Numbered from the stretch's first letter, positions 1 to 8,839 are shown. The stretch is 64,000 nucleotides of DNA from CAZJLP01 sp964546955 (GCA_964546955.1 CAZJLP010000003.1:120484-184483), one strand, 5' to 3'. Translations and numbers: made by a program. Notes: a model not told the origin generated them from the letters alone.

Positions 1-243
1 AGGGGGATTTGTCACGAGCTCGTTAACATGGCGGTTGATCCGCCCGAAATGCCGGACTGCCCCAAAAAGAAGGCTTTGGCATCGGCCGCGATCGACGCCC
101 GCGATGGTGCTCGGCAAATCCTCCAGCAACGCATCCACTCGCTCTTGCCCCTCGAGCCAGCGCGCAAAAAGCTTCACCGCAAGCGACCAAGGGGTGGAGG
201 CACCTTCGGTCTCGGAGAGGGCGGGCGGAGGCGGTTTGACCAT
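1..243 (-). CDS. RsmB/NusB-like domain protein, N-terminal part (runs off the window)
   Basis: This is an open frame on the minus strand starting at ATG 243 and leaving the window at position 1, so only 81 residues are visible. After a proline-rich start, the protein reads as an alpha-helical NusB-type RNA-binding domain, with segments such as WSLAVKLFARWLEGQERVD and GRCQSLLFGAVRHFGRINRH. That pattern is typical of the N-terminus of the 16S rRNA m5C967 methyltransferase RsmB (Fmu/Sun). The catalytic methyltransferase part would lie outside the window. A free-standing NusB is the main alternative, because only the shared domain can be seen. No clear Shine-Dalgarno sequence precedes the ATG. 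The gene is divergent from greA. Confidence 0.55.
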   Translation of the reverse strand, partial: MVKPPPPALSETEGASTPWSLAVKLFARWLEGQERVDALLEDLPSTIAGVDRGRCQSLLFGAVRHFGRINRHVNELVTNPP

Positions 244-356
244 CGGGTGAACGTCGGCAAGACGGCCGTGTTTGCAAGACGGAAGGCGGACGCCGCGGAA
301 GTGGAGCAGCCCAGTCTCACGGCTCCGAGGGAGGCGCGGGCCGGATTCGGCTGATC

Positions 357-379
357 GAACCTGCCGGGACGGCAGGTTC
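357..379. repeat. REP-like palindrome
   Basis: A 9-bp perfect stem (GAACCTGCC / GGCAGGTTC) encloses the loop GGGAC. A decayed relative with the same loop lies at 37238-37262. It is intergenic, between the divergent RsmB-like gene and greA, and has no T-run, so a repeat-family palindrome is more likely than a terminator. Confidence 0.55.
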
Positions 380-410
380 CATGCTCCTCTTTGAATCCAC
401 TCAGTCAGCA

Positions 411-447
411 GGAGAACGAGTACGAGTAGGAGAACGAGAACGATTTT
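411..447. repeat. GAGAACGA/GAGTACGA-type short periodic repeat
   Basis: This intergenic stretch is built from degenerate 5-6 bp units (GAGAACGA, GTACGA, GTAGGA) and ends in GAGAACGATTTTT. A second copy with the same unit order and a similar end lies at 28833-28869. It is non-coding in my reading: it falls upstream of the chosen greA start. The rest of the 244-545 gap shows a weak promoter-like TTGACA at 487-492 and nothing else I can support. Confidence 0.55.
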
Positions 448-545
448 TGCGGGCGGCACCCCCCTCCCCCCTCCAAAACCCACTAGTTGACATCCCCCGT
501 CCCTCTGCCCTCAACTGTTCAGTTCAGACCCGCCACCACACTTTT

Positions 546-2393
546 ATGAATTCGGAAGCCGTCTCTGCGCTCATCGCCAAAAACCCGTCTCTCAAGGCGG
601 CAAAGTCCAAACTAGAAGCCATGGAGCCGGGCAGTTACGTGGTGCACCGGAGCTGGGGGTTCGGCCAAATCAAGTCGTTCGACGATTCGTCGCAGAAGCT
701 GATCATCGATTTCAAGGGCAAGACCGCTCACGCGATGGACCCCGCTTTTTGCGTGGGCACGATGGACGTGTTGCCACCTAAGCACTTGTTGGTGCGCAAA
801 GAAACGGACAATGCGGCCATCGCCGATCTGATCGAGAACAACCCTGCACAGCTGATCGTCGAAGCCCTTCAATCCTACCCGAACAACGCCACCACCGCCA
901 TCGATCTCGAACTGACGCTGGCCCAGGTCATCGGCGAGGAAAAGTTCAAGAAATGGTGGTCCACGGCCAAGAAAGCCGTGGCCAAAGATCCCCGCGTGGC
1001 GGTACCGGTCAAAAAGACAGAATGTTATGTGCTGCGCGAAACCCCGGTTTCCGCTGAAGACGAAATTCTCGAGCAGTTCACCAATACCCGCTCGGCCCGC
1101 CGCCGCATCGCTCTCGCGGAAGAGCTGCTGGGAGCGGTCGAGGCGAAGGAAGTAAAAACCGACCTCAAAGCCATCCTCAACGGCGTAGCCGAAGCAGTCA
1201 AAGACAGCAACCAGCTCGACGCTGCCGAACGGCTCTACGGCGCCGCCATTCGCGATGACTTCGCCAAGTTGATCGGCGTGACAGACTCCTTCGAGCCCAC
1301 TCAAGCCGGCCTGATCGCCAACGTCCGCGAACTCCCGGAAATCGCTGAAAAAATTCCGGTTCAGTTTCAGAGCCGCTTCCTCGAACTCGTCAAGGAGACA
1401 CACCCGGTGGAAGCCCGCGATATCGCGTTTACCCTGCTCAAGACCAGCCAGGGAAAATTCACGACGGAGTGCATCAATTTCCTGGTCGAGAACGGCCACT
1501 CCGAGGAACTTGCGTCCGCGCTGAAGCGCTGGCAGATCGAGCAGAATCTGCGTGCTCCGGTCCTTTTGTGGATCGTCAAAAACCGTCACTCCAAGAAATT
1601 TGCGAAGCTGCTGAACGACCTGATCACGCCTCGCCTCCTCAGCGCTATTTTCTTCGCGATCGACTACGAAGCGCTTCAAGCCTCCGGCGCCCGGCGCATC
1701 CCCCTGGCTGAAATCCTCAGCGACGACCCCGATCTGATCAGCGATCTTCTTTCCACCGCGGACCCTGAAACAGCCCGCGATCTGGCGAACACCCTGCTGC
1801 TCAATCAAGGGTTCGAGGAACTCACCAAAAAATCGCTTCTCGCCCGCTTCATCAAAATCTTCCCCTCCATTCAGTCGCTCGTCGCCGCCGATGCGGAGGG
1901 TAAGGAGGAGCAGTTGCTTGTTTCGCGCGGCAGCTTCGAACGCAAGCGGGAGGAATACGAAACCATCGTTTCGAAGAAGATTCCCGAAAATTCCAAAGCG
2001 ATCGCGGTCGCCCGCGAACACGGCGATTTGAAGGAGAATTCCGAGTACAAGATGGCGAAGCAGGACCAGCAGGTTCTGATGGCGCAAAAGTCGCAGCTCG
2101 AAAAGGAGCTCGGCCGCGCACGCATCACGGACTTCAAGGAAGCGACCACCGATCAAGTCAGCGTCGGCAGCGTGGTGGATGTGACGGTCGCCGGCACCGG
2201 CAAATCGTCGCGGTTCACCATTCTCGGCGCCTGGGACAGCGTACCCGACCAAAATATCATCGCGTACAAAACCCCGCTCGGTCTCGCCCTGCTGTCAAAA
2301 CGCGTCGGCGATACCGTGAAGGTAAAAATCGGAAGCTCCGAAGAGTCCTACACGATCACCGGCATCAGCCGCCACGTGGACCCCCAGAGCTAA
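546..2393 (+). CDS. greA: Long-form transcript cleavage factor GreA
   Basis: 615 aa from ATG 546; the frame is open further upstream, but that part is repeat-rich and unlike any domain. The C-terminal ~160 residues are a complete GreA/GreB: a coiled coil with the tip HGDLKENSEY, which keeps the acidic pair that positions Mg in the RNA polymerase secondary channel, followed by the FKBP-like domain. It should rescue backtracked polymerase by stimulating transcript cleavage. About 430 residues precede this. They begin with a compact beta-rich segment (residues ~28-75, around VVHRSWGFGQI, reminiscent of a Tudor/CarD-like polymerase-binding fold) followed by a helical region. Chlamydial GreA is known to carry a long N-terminal extension, so this is a PVC trait. 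A strong terminator follows. Confidence 0.9.
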   Translation: MNSEAVSALIAKNPSLKAAKSKLEAMEPGSYVVHRSWGFGQIKSFDDSSQKLIIDFKGKTAHAMDPAFCVGTMDVLPPKHLLVRKETDNAAIADLIENNPAQLIVEALQSYPNNATTAIDLELTLAQVIGEEKFKKWWSTAKKAVAKDPRVAVPVKKTECYVLRETPVSAEDEILEQFTNTRSARRRIALAEELLGAVEAKEVKTDLKAILNGVAEAVKDSNQLDAAERLYGAAIRDDFAKLIGVTDSFEPTQAGLIANVRELPEIAEKIPVQFQSRFLELVKETHPVEARDIAFTLLKTSQGKFTTECINFLVENGHSEELASALKRWQIEQNLRAPVLLWIVKNRHSKKFAKLLNDLITPRLLSAIFFAIDYEALQASGARRIPLAEILSDDPDLISDLLSTADPETARDLANTLLLNQGFEELTKKSLLARFIKIFPSIQSLVAADAEGKEEQLLVSRGSFERKREEYETIVSKKIPENSKAIAVAREHGDLKENSEYKMAKQDQQVLMAQKSQLEKELGRARITDFKEATTDQVSVGSVVDVTVAGTGKSSRFTILGAWDSVPDQNIIAYKTPLGLALLSKRVGDTVKVKIGSSEESYTITGISRHVDPQS

Positions 2394-2423
2394 GCCCCAC
2401 GTCCGCAATGGACGCCATTTCTC

Positions 2424-2452
2424 AAAGCCAACGGCCCGCCGTTGGCTTTTTT
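2424..2452 (+). terminator. Rho-independent terminator of greA
   Basis: An 11-bp stem (AAAGCCAACGG / CCGTTGGCTTT) with a 4-nt loop ends in TTTTTT, 30 bases after the greA stop. This is a textbook intrinsic terminator. Confidence 0.92.
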
Positions 2453-2492
2453 GTGAACGGTTCCATCCGATTAACGCAGTGACCGCGCGTCT

Positions 2493-3125
2493 ATGATCGA
2501 GTTCGTCGGCCAGGGATTTGTGATCGGTCTCGCCGCGGCTGCGCCCGTGGGGCCGATCGCATTGTTGATCGTCCGCCGCACACTTACCGACGGACGCATC
2601 GCCGGCATGGTCTCGGGCCTCGGCGCCGCCACGGCCGACCTCATTTGCGGATGCATCGCGGCGTTCGCTCTTTCCGCCATCACCACCTTGATCCAAACTC
2701 ACCGGCACATAGTGCAGTTTGTCGGCGGAGCCTTCATGATCGGACTGGGTTTGCACACGATGTACGCGAAACTGCACGACACCGTCCAGCGGCCGGTGCA
2801 CGAACGGTCGTTGACCGTCGCTTATTTCAGCACCTGCGTGCTGACGGTCGCAAATCCCCTCACCTTGATGGGATTGACCGGCTTGGTCGCCGCTGCTGGC
2901 TGGGCCCATCACCACGCCAATGTGCTTCAAACCGAGTTCCTGGTGGCGGGAATCGTGCTGGGATCGTGCACATGGTGGGCCGGGCTGGTCCTCGCGGCGA
3001 ATTGGCTGGGACGGAAACTGGGACCGACCGTGTTGCGCGGGATCAATCGCTGGGCGGGCGGGCTCATCGTGGCCGTCGGCGTGTGGCAACTGATCGCCGT
3101 CGTGCGAATGTGGGCGGCGGACTGA
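2493..3125 (+). CDS. LysE/RhtB family amino-acid exporter (first of two)
   Basis: 210 aa and about six membrane segments. The N-terminus has the LysE-type signature APVGPIALLIVRRTLTDGR followed by a small-residue-rich helix (GLGAATADL), and the fourth helix has the ANPLTL motif. The family exports amino acids or related metabolites by proton antiport in the inner membrane; the substrate cannot be read from sequence. The gene ends 2 bp before a paralogue, so the pair is probably co-transcribed. Confidence 0.85.
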   Translation: MIEFVGQGFVIGLAAAAPVGPIALLIVRRTLTDGRIAGMVSGLGAATADLICGCIAAFALSAITTLIQTHRHIVQFVGGAFMIGLGLHTMYAKLHDTVQRPVHERSLTVAYFSTCVLTVANPLTLMGLTGLVAAAGWAHHHANVLQTEFLVAGIVLGSCTWWAGLVLAANWLGRKLGPTVLRGINRWAGGLIVAVGVWQLIAVVRMWAAD

Positions 3126-3127
3126 TC

Positions 3128-3751
3128 ATGATCTCCCCGTTTTTCAAAGGCGCTGGCTACGGTTTTCTGATTGCCGCGACCGTGGGCCCCATCTCGTTGC
3201 TCTGTTTGCGTCGTGCGCTCACCGAAGGGTTTCGAAGCGGATTTGTGAGCGGGCTCGGCGCCGCGGCAGCCGACGCCGTCTACGGCGCGGTCGCTGCATT
3301 GGGCGTAGTCTCCATCACCCAATTTCTCCTCCAGGTTAAGATTCCCCTGCAATTGGCGGGCGGCCTTTTCCTCGTTTACCTGGGGGTTCAAGCTGTCCGA
3401 ACGAAACCTGTGTGGCAGAGCGCACCTCAAAATCGGGGAGGCCATGCGTCTTATTTTGCTTCCACTTTTTTCCTCACGCTCGCCAATCCAATGACGATCC
3501 TCTCCTTCATGGCCGTGTTTGCGGCGCTGGCGGGTGGAACAAGCCAAGGCAGCTGGAGCATTGCTTTCGTTGTGGTTCTCGGCGTTTTTCTCGGCTCCAC
3601 CGCTTGGTGGCTTATCCTCGCCGGAGCGGCGGTCCGTTTCGGCGGCCATCTGGGGGAAACGTCCCTGCGGCGAATCAACACGCTGGCGGGCTTGGGTATA
3701 GTCGCGTTCGGGATCTGGCAGCTGGGGATGGCCCTTCGCGAGGTCGCATAG
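3128..3751 (+). CDS. LysE/RhtB family amino-acid exporter (second of two)
   Basis: 207 aa from ATG 3128, immediately after the stop of the first LysE gene. It has the same layout: VGPISLLCLRRALTEGFRSG at the N-terminus, the helix GLGAAAADAVYG, and LANPMTILSF in the middle. It is clearly paralogous to its neighbour but well diverged. Tandem LysE pairs may act as separate exporters or as a heteromer; which applies here is unknown. Confidence 0.85.
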   Translation: MISPFFKGAGYGFLIAATVGPISLLCLRRALTEGFRSGFVSGLGAAAADAVYGAVAALGVVSITQFLLQVKIPLQLAGGLFLVYLGVQAVRTKPVWQSAPQNRGGHASYFASTFFLTLANPMTILSFMAVFAALAGGTSQGSWSIAFVVVLGVFLGSTAWWLILAGAAVRFGGHLGETSLRRINTLAGLGIVAFGIWQLGMALREVA

Positions 3752-3921
3752 GCGGACTTCCTTGGAAGAAATCTAAAGGTAGGCGAACTGTCCCCAGTGA
3801 GCCGTCGCGGCGGGATACGTCACGAACCATTAACGTTTACCGCGCCGACAAGCGTCAGAACGCCAAATGTTCGGCAGCGATAGCCGCTTCGTCTCCATCA
3901 AACCGGTTCGCAGGACGCTAT

Positions 3922-3940
3922 GAGCGCGGTCAACGCGCTC
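3922..3940. repeat. GC-rich palindrome
   Basis: GAGCGCG / CGCGCTC form a 7-bp stem with loop GTCAA about 70 bp upstream of the ArsR-methyltransferase gene. It could be a REP-like element or an operator. The rest of 3752-4011 shows only a C-rich run just before the gene. Confidence 0.4.
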
Positions 3941-4011
3941 CCGAGGGCCCGCGCCCCCCCTCCCCCAACCCCCTTGACCCCCCGCCCCGCTTCCCCTCAC
4001 CCTCGCTCTGG

Positions 4012-4950
4012 TTGAAACCGTCTTGGGATACGCTGAAAGTTCTGTCCGACCCCACTCGGGTGCGACTCCTCGCTTTGCTGCTGCGGGAGGAATTGTCCGT
4101 GGCGGAGATCCAGGAGATTCTCGGCATGGCTCAGTCGCGCATCTCCTCCCAGCTCGCGCTGCTCCGCCAGGCAGATCTGGTGGTAGATCGCCGGGAAGGT
4201 AAGAAGGCATTTTACTCGTTGAGCTCCCAGGTCGACCCGCGCCAGCGAGCCCTCATCCAGGCAGCGTGCGAATCGGTCGCCGGTTTGCCGGAGCTTGCCC
4301 AGGACCGTGAAAACGTGGAGCGCATCCTGGCGCGGCGGCGCCAGCAATCGGAGTCTTACTTCAATCTGATCGCCGGTAAACTCGGCAAAAATTATTGCCC
4401 GGGCCGCTCGTGGGAGGCGATTGGTCACCTGGCGTTGCGGCTCGCTCCCGCCATCACGATCGCGGACCTGGGCGCCGGCGAGGGATTGATTTCCCAGCTG
4501 CTTGCGCGAAGCGCGGAACGCGTGTGGTGCATCGACAATTCTCCGCGCATGGTCGAAGTAGGCACCGAATTGGCCGAGAAGAATGGATTGGCGAATCTGG
4601 CCTATAAACTGGGGGATATCGAAGCGGTTCCGCTGCCCGACGCGTCCGTCGATCTTGCGATCCTCAGCCAAGCCTTGCACCACGCCAATCACCCCCAGAA
4701 GGCGGTGAGCGAAACCTATCGCATTCTAAGGCCGGGCGGACGCGTGCTGATTCTTGACCTGAAGGAGCATGGCTTTGAAAAAGCCCACGAACTCTACGCC
4801 GACATCTGGCTGGGCTTCACCGAGAGCTCTCTCCACGGCTTTTTGAAGAAGGCTGGATTCCAACAGGTCGACGTCGCCACCGTCGCCAAGGAATCCCTTG
4901 AACCTCACTTCGAAACCCTTTTGGCCAGCGGGACAAAGCCACCCCTGTAA
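4012..4950 (+). CDS. ArsR-type HTH regulator fused to a SAM-dependent methyltransferase
   Basis: About 312 aa from a proposed TTG start at 4012; the frame upstream is C-rich and low in information, and there is no ATG near the domain start. Residues ~1-85 are an ArsR winged helix (SDPTRVRLLALLLREELSV, then recognition helix QSRISSQLALLRQADLV). The C-terminal ~200 residues are a class I methyltransferase, with motif I IADLGAGEG and the post-motif region LRPGGRVLILDL. This fusion family occurs in many bacteria, often near methionine/SAM genes, but no such genes are adjacent here. The methyl acceptor is unknown. The exact start is uncertain. Confidence 0.8.
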   Translation: MKPSWDTLKVLSDPTRVRLLALLLREELSVAEIQEILGMAQSRISSQLALLRQADLVVDRREGKKAFYSLSSQVDPRQRALIQAACESVAGLPELAQDRENVERILARRRQQSESYFNLIAGKLGKNYCPGRSWEAIGHLALRLAPAITIADLGAGEGLISQLLARSAERVWCIDNSPRMVEVGTELAEKNGLANLAYKLGDIEAVPLPDASVDLAILSQALHHANHPQKAVSETYRILRPGGRVLILDLKEHGFEKAHELYADIWLGFTESSLHGFLKKAGFQQVDVATVAKESLEPHFETLLASGTKPPL

Positions 4951-5100
4951 CCCGCCGGGGGCGAGCGGTGTATCTCTGCGCACGGAGTACCCCGCGCAAA
5001 CGGGGGCTAAAGAGACAATTCGCTGCGTTGCCCGGTTTTTCCTCCGGCGGGTGCTATCTGATGAAAACTTTCGCTTAGCTTCACGTCATCTCTCCTAACC

Positions 5101-6012
5101 ATGACTTCAAAATCCGTCGCAGCCTGGGTGGCGATCGTGCTCCTCTCCGGCCCCACCGGCCCGCTCGCGTTTTGCGCCGAAGACCCGTCCGTCGAAGCGG
5201 CCCGACTCGAAAGAGTCGCGTCGGAGGTGCACTACCGCCGGGCGTTGCGAGTCGAAGAAAAACGCGTGCAACGCCCACTCACTGAGGAGGAGAAAAAGGT
5301 GCTGCGCGAGCGTGCCAAAGAAACGGCTAAGGAGGAAATCCAGAAAAAGCAGCTCGGGAAACCGGCTTCCTCTTCAACCGATCCTGTGCCAGCCGCGAAT
5401 CGGTCCACCGCGGCCCCGCAAGAGGAATCCGACGAGATACGAAAAAGATCGGCCGAAAGACTCCAGAAAACCGAGAAACGCGTCGCCGAACGCATGGGCC
5501 GGGCATTGACCGACGACGAGAAAAAGATCGTCGGCCTGGCGACAGACAATGGATTCAGCGCCGTGGACGAAGCCAAACGATTGGAGGGCGTCGCCCAGGA
5601 AGTGCGGCGCCGACGGATGGAGCGCGGCGCTGCGGGCGGCGAAATCTCCGAGAGCCGACTCAAACAGCAACGGGAGACTGTCGTATCTTTGGCGGAACCC
5701 CCGATCCGCACTAAGGAGTGGTCGATTGTCAAACCGCACACGGATTCGTCCAACGAACCCGTGTCGGTGTTTTTGCCCAGTGGCGATGTCTACACCGCTG
5801 CCGGCATCTATGCCATCCACTGCGACTGCGAAGTGTTGATCAGCCGCGAAATCCACGGTGCGAGGATCCATGTTCGAATCAAAGATCCGGTTGCCTCCCC
5901 AGGAGTTATCAAAGCCTTCGACGCCGCGCTGCGCGGGGAGTCGATCGACGTGATCAAACTCGGCGATCGTTCGGTGGCCTGGGTCAAAGCGGAGGAAAAG
6001 CCGTCGCCTTAA
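5101..6012 (+). CDS. Secreted protein with an internal charged repeat, function unknown
   Basis: 303 aa with an N-terminal signal peptide (cleavage probably near LAFCAED). The mature part has a highly charged helical region in which the unit R-x-x-R-x-L-T-x-E-E/D-K-K appears twice (VQRPLTEEEKKVLRERA and MGRALTDDEKKIVGLA), each followed by a related stretch containing EAARLERVASEV or EAKRLEGVAQEV. A compact C-terminal domain (~residues 205-295) includes two cysteines in HCDCEV. I do not recognise the family. It stands alone, between the ArsR-methyltransferase and the convergent ptsI. Confidence 0.65.
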   Translation: MTSKSVAAWVAIVLLSGPTGPLAFCAEDPSVEAARLERVASEVHYRRALRVEEKRVQRPLTEEEKKVLRERAKETAKEEIQKKQLGKPASSSTDPVPAANRSTAAPQEESDEIRKRSAERLQKTEKRVAERMGRALTDDEKKIVGLATDNGFSAVDEAKRLEGVAQEVRRRRMERGAAGGEISESRLKQQRETVVSLAEPPIRTKEWSIVKPHTDSSNEPVSVFLPSGDVYTAAGIYAIHCDCEVLISREIHGARIHVRIKDPVASPGVIKAFDAALRGESIDVIKLGDRSVAWVKAEEKPSP

Positions 6013-6065
6013 ACGGGGCGGGATGCGCCGCACAAGAACTCAAAGCTCGAGGCACACCTAGAGGC

Positions 6066-7829
6066 CTAGTCCATTTTCACTCGTTCTCGATAGAAGGTGT
6101 CGAACAAGGCGTAGATCTCCTTCGGCGACTCCAACTCCATCGCGCGGTCGGTGAGTTCCTTCGCATCGGTCATTTTCATGGCTCGCACGAGGAACTTGAC
6201 GGCGGGGAGAAGCGGAGGAGTCATGCTCAATTCATCGACTCCGAGCCCAAGCAAAAGTGGAACGTACACGGGATCCCCGGCCATCTCGCCGCAAACACTG
6301 ACCTTGATTCCCTGCTTGTGCGCTTCCTCGACAATGCGGCGAATCGTTCGCAGTACCGCCGGATGCGTGGGCTCGTAGAGGTGCGCGATCCGGTCGTTCA
6401 CCCGGTCGATCGCCAGCAAATATTGGATGAGGTCATTCGTCCCGATGCTGAAAAAGTTGCATTTTTTCGCCAGCAGGTCGGCCGTAGACGCCGCGCTGGG
6501 AATCTCGATCATCGCGCCGACCTCCAAGTCGGTGTCGAATTCCTGACCTTTTTTGCGAAGCTCCTCCCGACATTCCTCGAGAATCGCGTTCGCCCGCGCG
6601 AGCTCGTCCAGTCCGCTGATCATCGGGTACATCAGCTGGATTCGACCGTGAGCGCTCGCCCGCAGAATGGCGCGCAGCTGGTCCTTAAAGATATCCTTAT
6701 TTTCGAGGCAAAACCGAATGGCCCGAAAGCCGAGAAAGGGATTCGATTCTTGGGGAAATAAGTCGGGGTTGCCGGCCATCGGCTTGTCGCCACCCAAATC
6801 CAACGTGCGGATCACGACCGGATCGGGAGCAAGAGACTCGGCCGTTGTTTTGTAGGCTTGATACTGCTCCTCTTCCGAAGGAATTCGATTGGAACTGAGG
6901 TACAGAAATTCCGTGCGGAACAAACCCACCCCGCTGGCCGAATAATCCTTCACCAGGGCTACTTCATCGACTTTTTCGATGTTCGCGCGCAGTGTTACCG
7001 TAACTCCGTCCAGCGTCACGGCCGGCAATCTGCTCGCCTCGAGCAGCCGGTGCTCGAAAGTTTTCTTTTGTAGCTGGATCTTTCCGTATCGGAAAAGCGT
7101 CTGCTCGGTCGGATTGATGACGATCAACCCGTCATAACCGTCGACCAGCATCCAATCGCCCATCTTGAGGCGCTTCGACAAATCCCGCGTTCCCACCACC
7201 GCCGGAATCTTCATCGAACGGGCCACGATAACCGCGTGGCTCGTCTTGCTGCCGGTGTCCGTGACCACCGCGATCGCCTGGCTCCGGTCGATGCTCGCCG
7301 CATCCGAAGGCGAGATCTCGTTCGCGACCACGATGCGCTTGTCGGCCAACGCACTGAGATTCTGCCCCGCCTGCCCAAGCAAATTCTGCAGGACCCGCTG
7401 GGCCACGTCGCGGATATCCCCCGCGCGCTCGCGCAGGTACTCGTCGTCAATCTCGTCGAACGCCTTGATGTACCGCTGCGAGACCCCGTTGAAACAGGTT
7501 TCGATATTTTGCGACGTTGTCTCGAACTCCCGGATAGTCTCCGAAATTAGCGCCTGGTCCTCGAGAACCAAGAGGTGCGCGTCAAAAATCCGGGCTTCAT
7601 CGGCGCCGAGGTTCTTTTCGACCTCGTCCTGGATCTTTTGTATCTGCTGGCGGGTGACGAGTAACGCATGCTCAAACCGCGCTATTTCCTCGATTCGTTT
7701 GTCCGCATCTACCTCGTACGTGGGAATCTCGACATCGCTCTTGATGTACAAAAATACCGGTCCGTAGGCGATTCCGTTGGAGGCGGAAATGCCTTGGAGA
7801 ATGAGTTCTGTTTTTGCCCGGCCGTCCAT
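6066..7829 (-). CDS. ptsI: Phosphoenolpyruvate-protein phosphotransferase (PTS enzyme I)
   Basis: 587 aa from ATG 7829, close to the usual enzyme I length. It transfers phosphate from PEP to HPr in the cytoplasm. Visible features are the N-terminal HPr-binding helical domain, the phosphohistidine loop TGSKTSHAVIVARS (His198), the PEP-binding part with RTEFLYL and FFSIGTNDLIQYLLAIDR, and the C-terminal active-site cysteine in CGEMAGDP. All key residues are present. No HPr or sugar-specific EII gene is nearby, so it may serve a regulatory PTS encoded elsewhere. It is convergent with the upstream secreted protein. Confidence 0.95.
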   Translation of the reverse strand: MDGRAKTELILQGISASNGIAYGPVFLYIKSDVEIPTYEVDADKRIEEIARFEHALLVTRQQIQKIQDEVEKNLGADEARIFDAHLLVLEDQALISETIREFETTSQNIETCFNGVSQRYIKAFDEIDDEYLRERAGDIRDVAQRVLQNLLGQAGQNLSALADKRIVVANEISPSDAASIDRSQAIAVVTDTGSKTSHAVIVARSMKIPAVVGTRDLSKRLKMGDWMLVDGYDGLIVINPTEQTLFRYGKIQLQKKTFEHRLLEASRLPAVTLDGVTVTLRANIEKVDEVALVKDYSASGVGLFRTEFLYLSSNRIPSEEEQYQAYKTTAESLAPDPVVIRTLDLGGDKPMAGNPDLFPQESNPFLGFRAIRFCLENKDIFKDQLRAILRASAHGRIQLMYPMISGLDELARANAILEECREELRKKGQEFDTDLEVGAMIEIPSAASTADLLAKKCNFFSIGTNDLIQYLLAIDRVNDRIAHLYEPTHPAVLRTIRRIVEEAHKQGIKVSVCGEMAGDPVYVPLLLGLGVDELSMTPPLLPAVKFLVRAMKMTDAKELTDRAMELESPKEIYALFDTFYRERVKMD

Positions 7830-7911
7830 TGAGAGGATGAAATACGCCCGTTCGTCACAACGGGCGGCTCCGCAGGATAACGGCCTACCCCGTCCTAGGG
7901 TCAATAAGGTT

Positions 7912-8799
7912 TTACCTGATTCGCGCCGCGAATACGGAAGCCGTGTCGCCCCAGGCGTCGCGAATTCTCATTGTGAGCGGGGAAATGGCGTCGAATTGCT
8001 CGGGTAGGAGCGCAAAGCACGCACTCCCGCTCCCGCTCATCCGAGCCACCACGCCGAACTCCCGCCGGAGTACGTCGAGCAAGGCCGGAAGCGCGATGTA
8101 TTTCTCAAACGCGGGCCCCTCCATGTTATTGTAAAGAAGCCGCTCCGCCGGCGACGCGTCGTCCGCCATCCACGCTTGCACGCGCGCGTCCGCCTCGGCG
8201 GGAGGAAGATAGCTGCCGGGCGCGGTCTCGATCATGCGGCGATACGCCCAGGCCGTGCTGATGCTGACACTGGGTTTGAAAACCAGAACTTTTCGCCCCG
8301 ACAACCGCGCCGCGCACCGTGTCGGCAAACGTTCCACACGCTCCCCGCGGCCCCGCATGACGACAGGTGCATCTTCCAGAAAAAGCGCACAGTCCGATCC
8401 GAGCCGCGCCGCCAGCTCGGCCAACGCCTCCCGCCCGAGCTTATTCCCGGACAGCCGATTCAGCGCGAGGAGAGCAGCCGTCGCGTTGCTGCTCCCGCCG
8501 CCCAAGCCCGCCCCCATCGGAATTCGCTTCTCCAAATAAATCCGGACGCCGCCCTGCCACCCGCTGGCCGCGCGAAAGGCGTGAGCTGCGCGGACCACGA
8601 GATTCGTTTCATCGCACGCGAGTGAACGATCGCTACATTCGAGCATCGTAACGCCTTCGGACGTCTCCTCGATTCGCAAGGTATCACCGAAGTCGAGAGG
8701 AGCGACGACCGACACCAAATCGTGGAAACCATCCGGCCGCCGGCCGGTGATTGCCAGGAAGAGATTGATTTTTGCCGGGGAGAAAACCTCTAAGGTCAC
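7912..8799 (-). CDS. ispE: 4-diphosphocytidyl-2-C-methyl-D-erythritol kinase
   Basis: 295 aa from a proposed GTG start at 8799, giving the typical N-terminus TLEVFSPAKINLFLAITGRR; an ATG 27 codons further upstream is unlikely. It is a GHMP kinase of the MEP isoprenoid pathway, phosphorylating CDP-ME. The motifs PAKINL, the glycine-rich ATP loop PMGAGLGGGSSNATAAL and the C-terminal RMSGSGSACFAL are intact. ispD and ispF lie less than 2 kb away on the other strand. A hairpin lies just upstream of the start. Confidence 0.92.
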   Translation of the reverse strand: MTLEVFSPAKINLFLAITGRRPDGFHDLVSVVAPLDFGDTLRIEETSEGVTMLECSDRSLACDETNLVVRAAHAFRAASGWQGGVRIYLEKRIPMGAGLGGGSSNATAALLALNRLSGNKLGREALAELAARLGSDCALFLEDAPVVMRGRGERVERLPTRCAARLSGRKVLVFKPSVSISTAWAYRRMIETAPGSYLPPAEADARVQAWMADDASPAERLLYNNMEGPAFEKYIALPALLDVLRREFGVVARMSGSGSACFALLPEQFDAISPLTMRIRDAWGDTASVFAARIR

Positions 8800-8812
8800 G
8801 ACTTGATCTTTT

Positions 8813-8839
8813 ATCCTCGCCCTGCGGCTTGGCGAGGAT
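8813..8839 (-). promoter_or_regulatory. Hairpin in the ispE leader
   Basis: A 9-bp stem (ATCCTCGCC / GGCGAGGAT) with a 9-nt loop ends 13 bases before the proposed ispE GTG. The 3' arm contains GCGAGGA, the best Shine-Dalgarno-like sequence available, so the hairpin could hide the ribosome site. A chance palindrome is possible. Confidence 0.35.

Noticed and set aside
612..2252. A 546-codon open frame antisense to greA
   Set aside because: High GC and reading-frame bias create long shadows. The translated sequence has no recognisable domain, and greA on the other strand is clear.
3412..4011. An upstream start for the ArsR-methyltransferase gene
   Set aside because: The extension overlaps the second lysE gene and a C-rich run, and it has no domain content.
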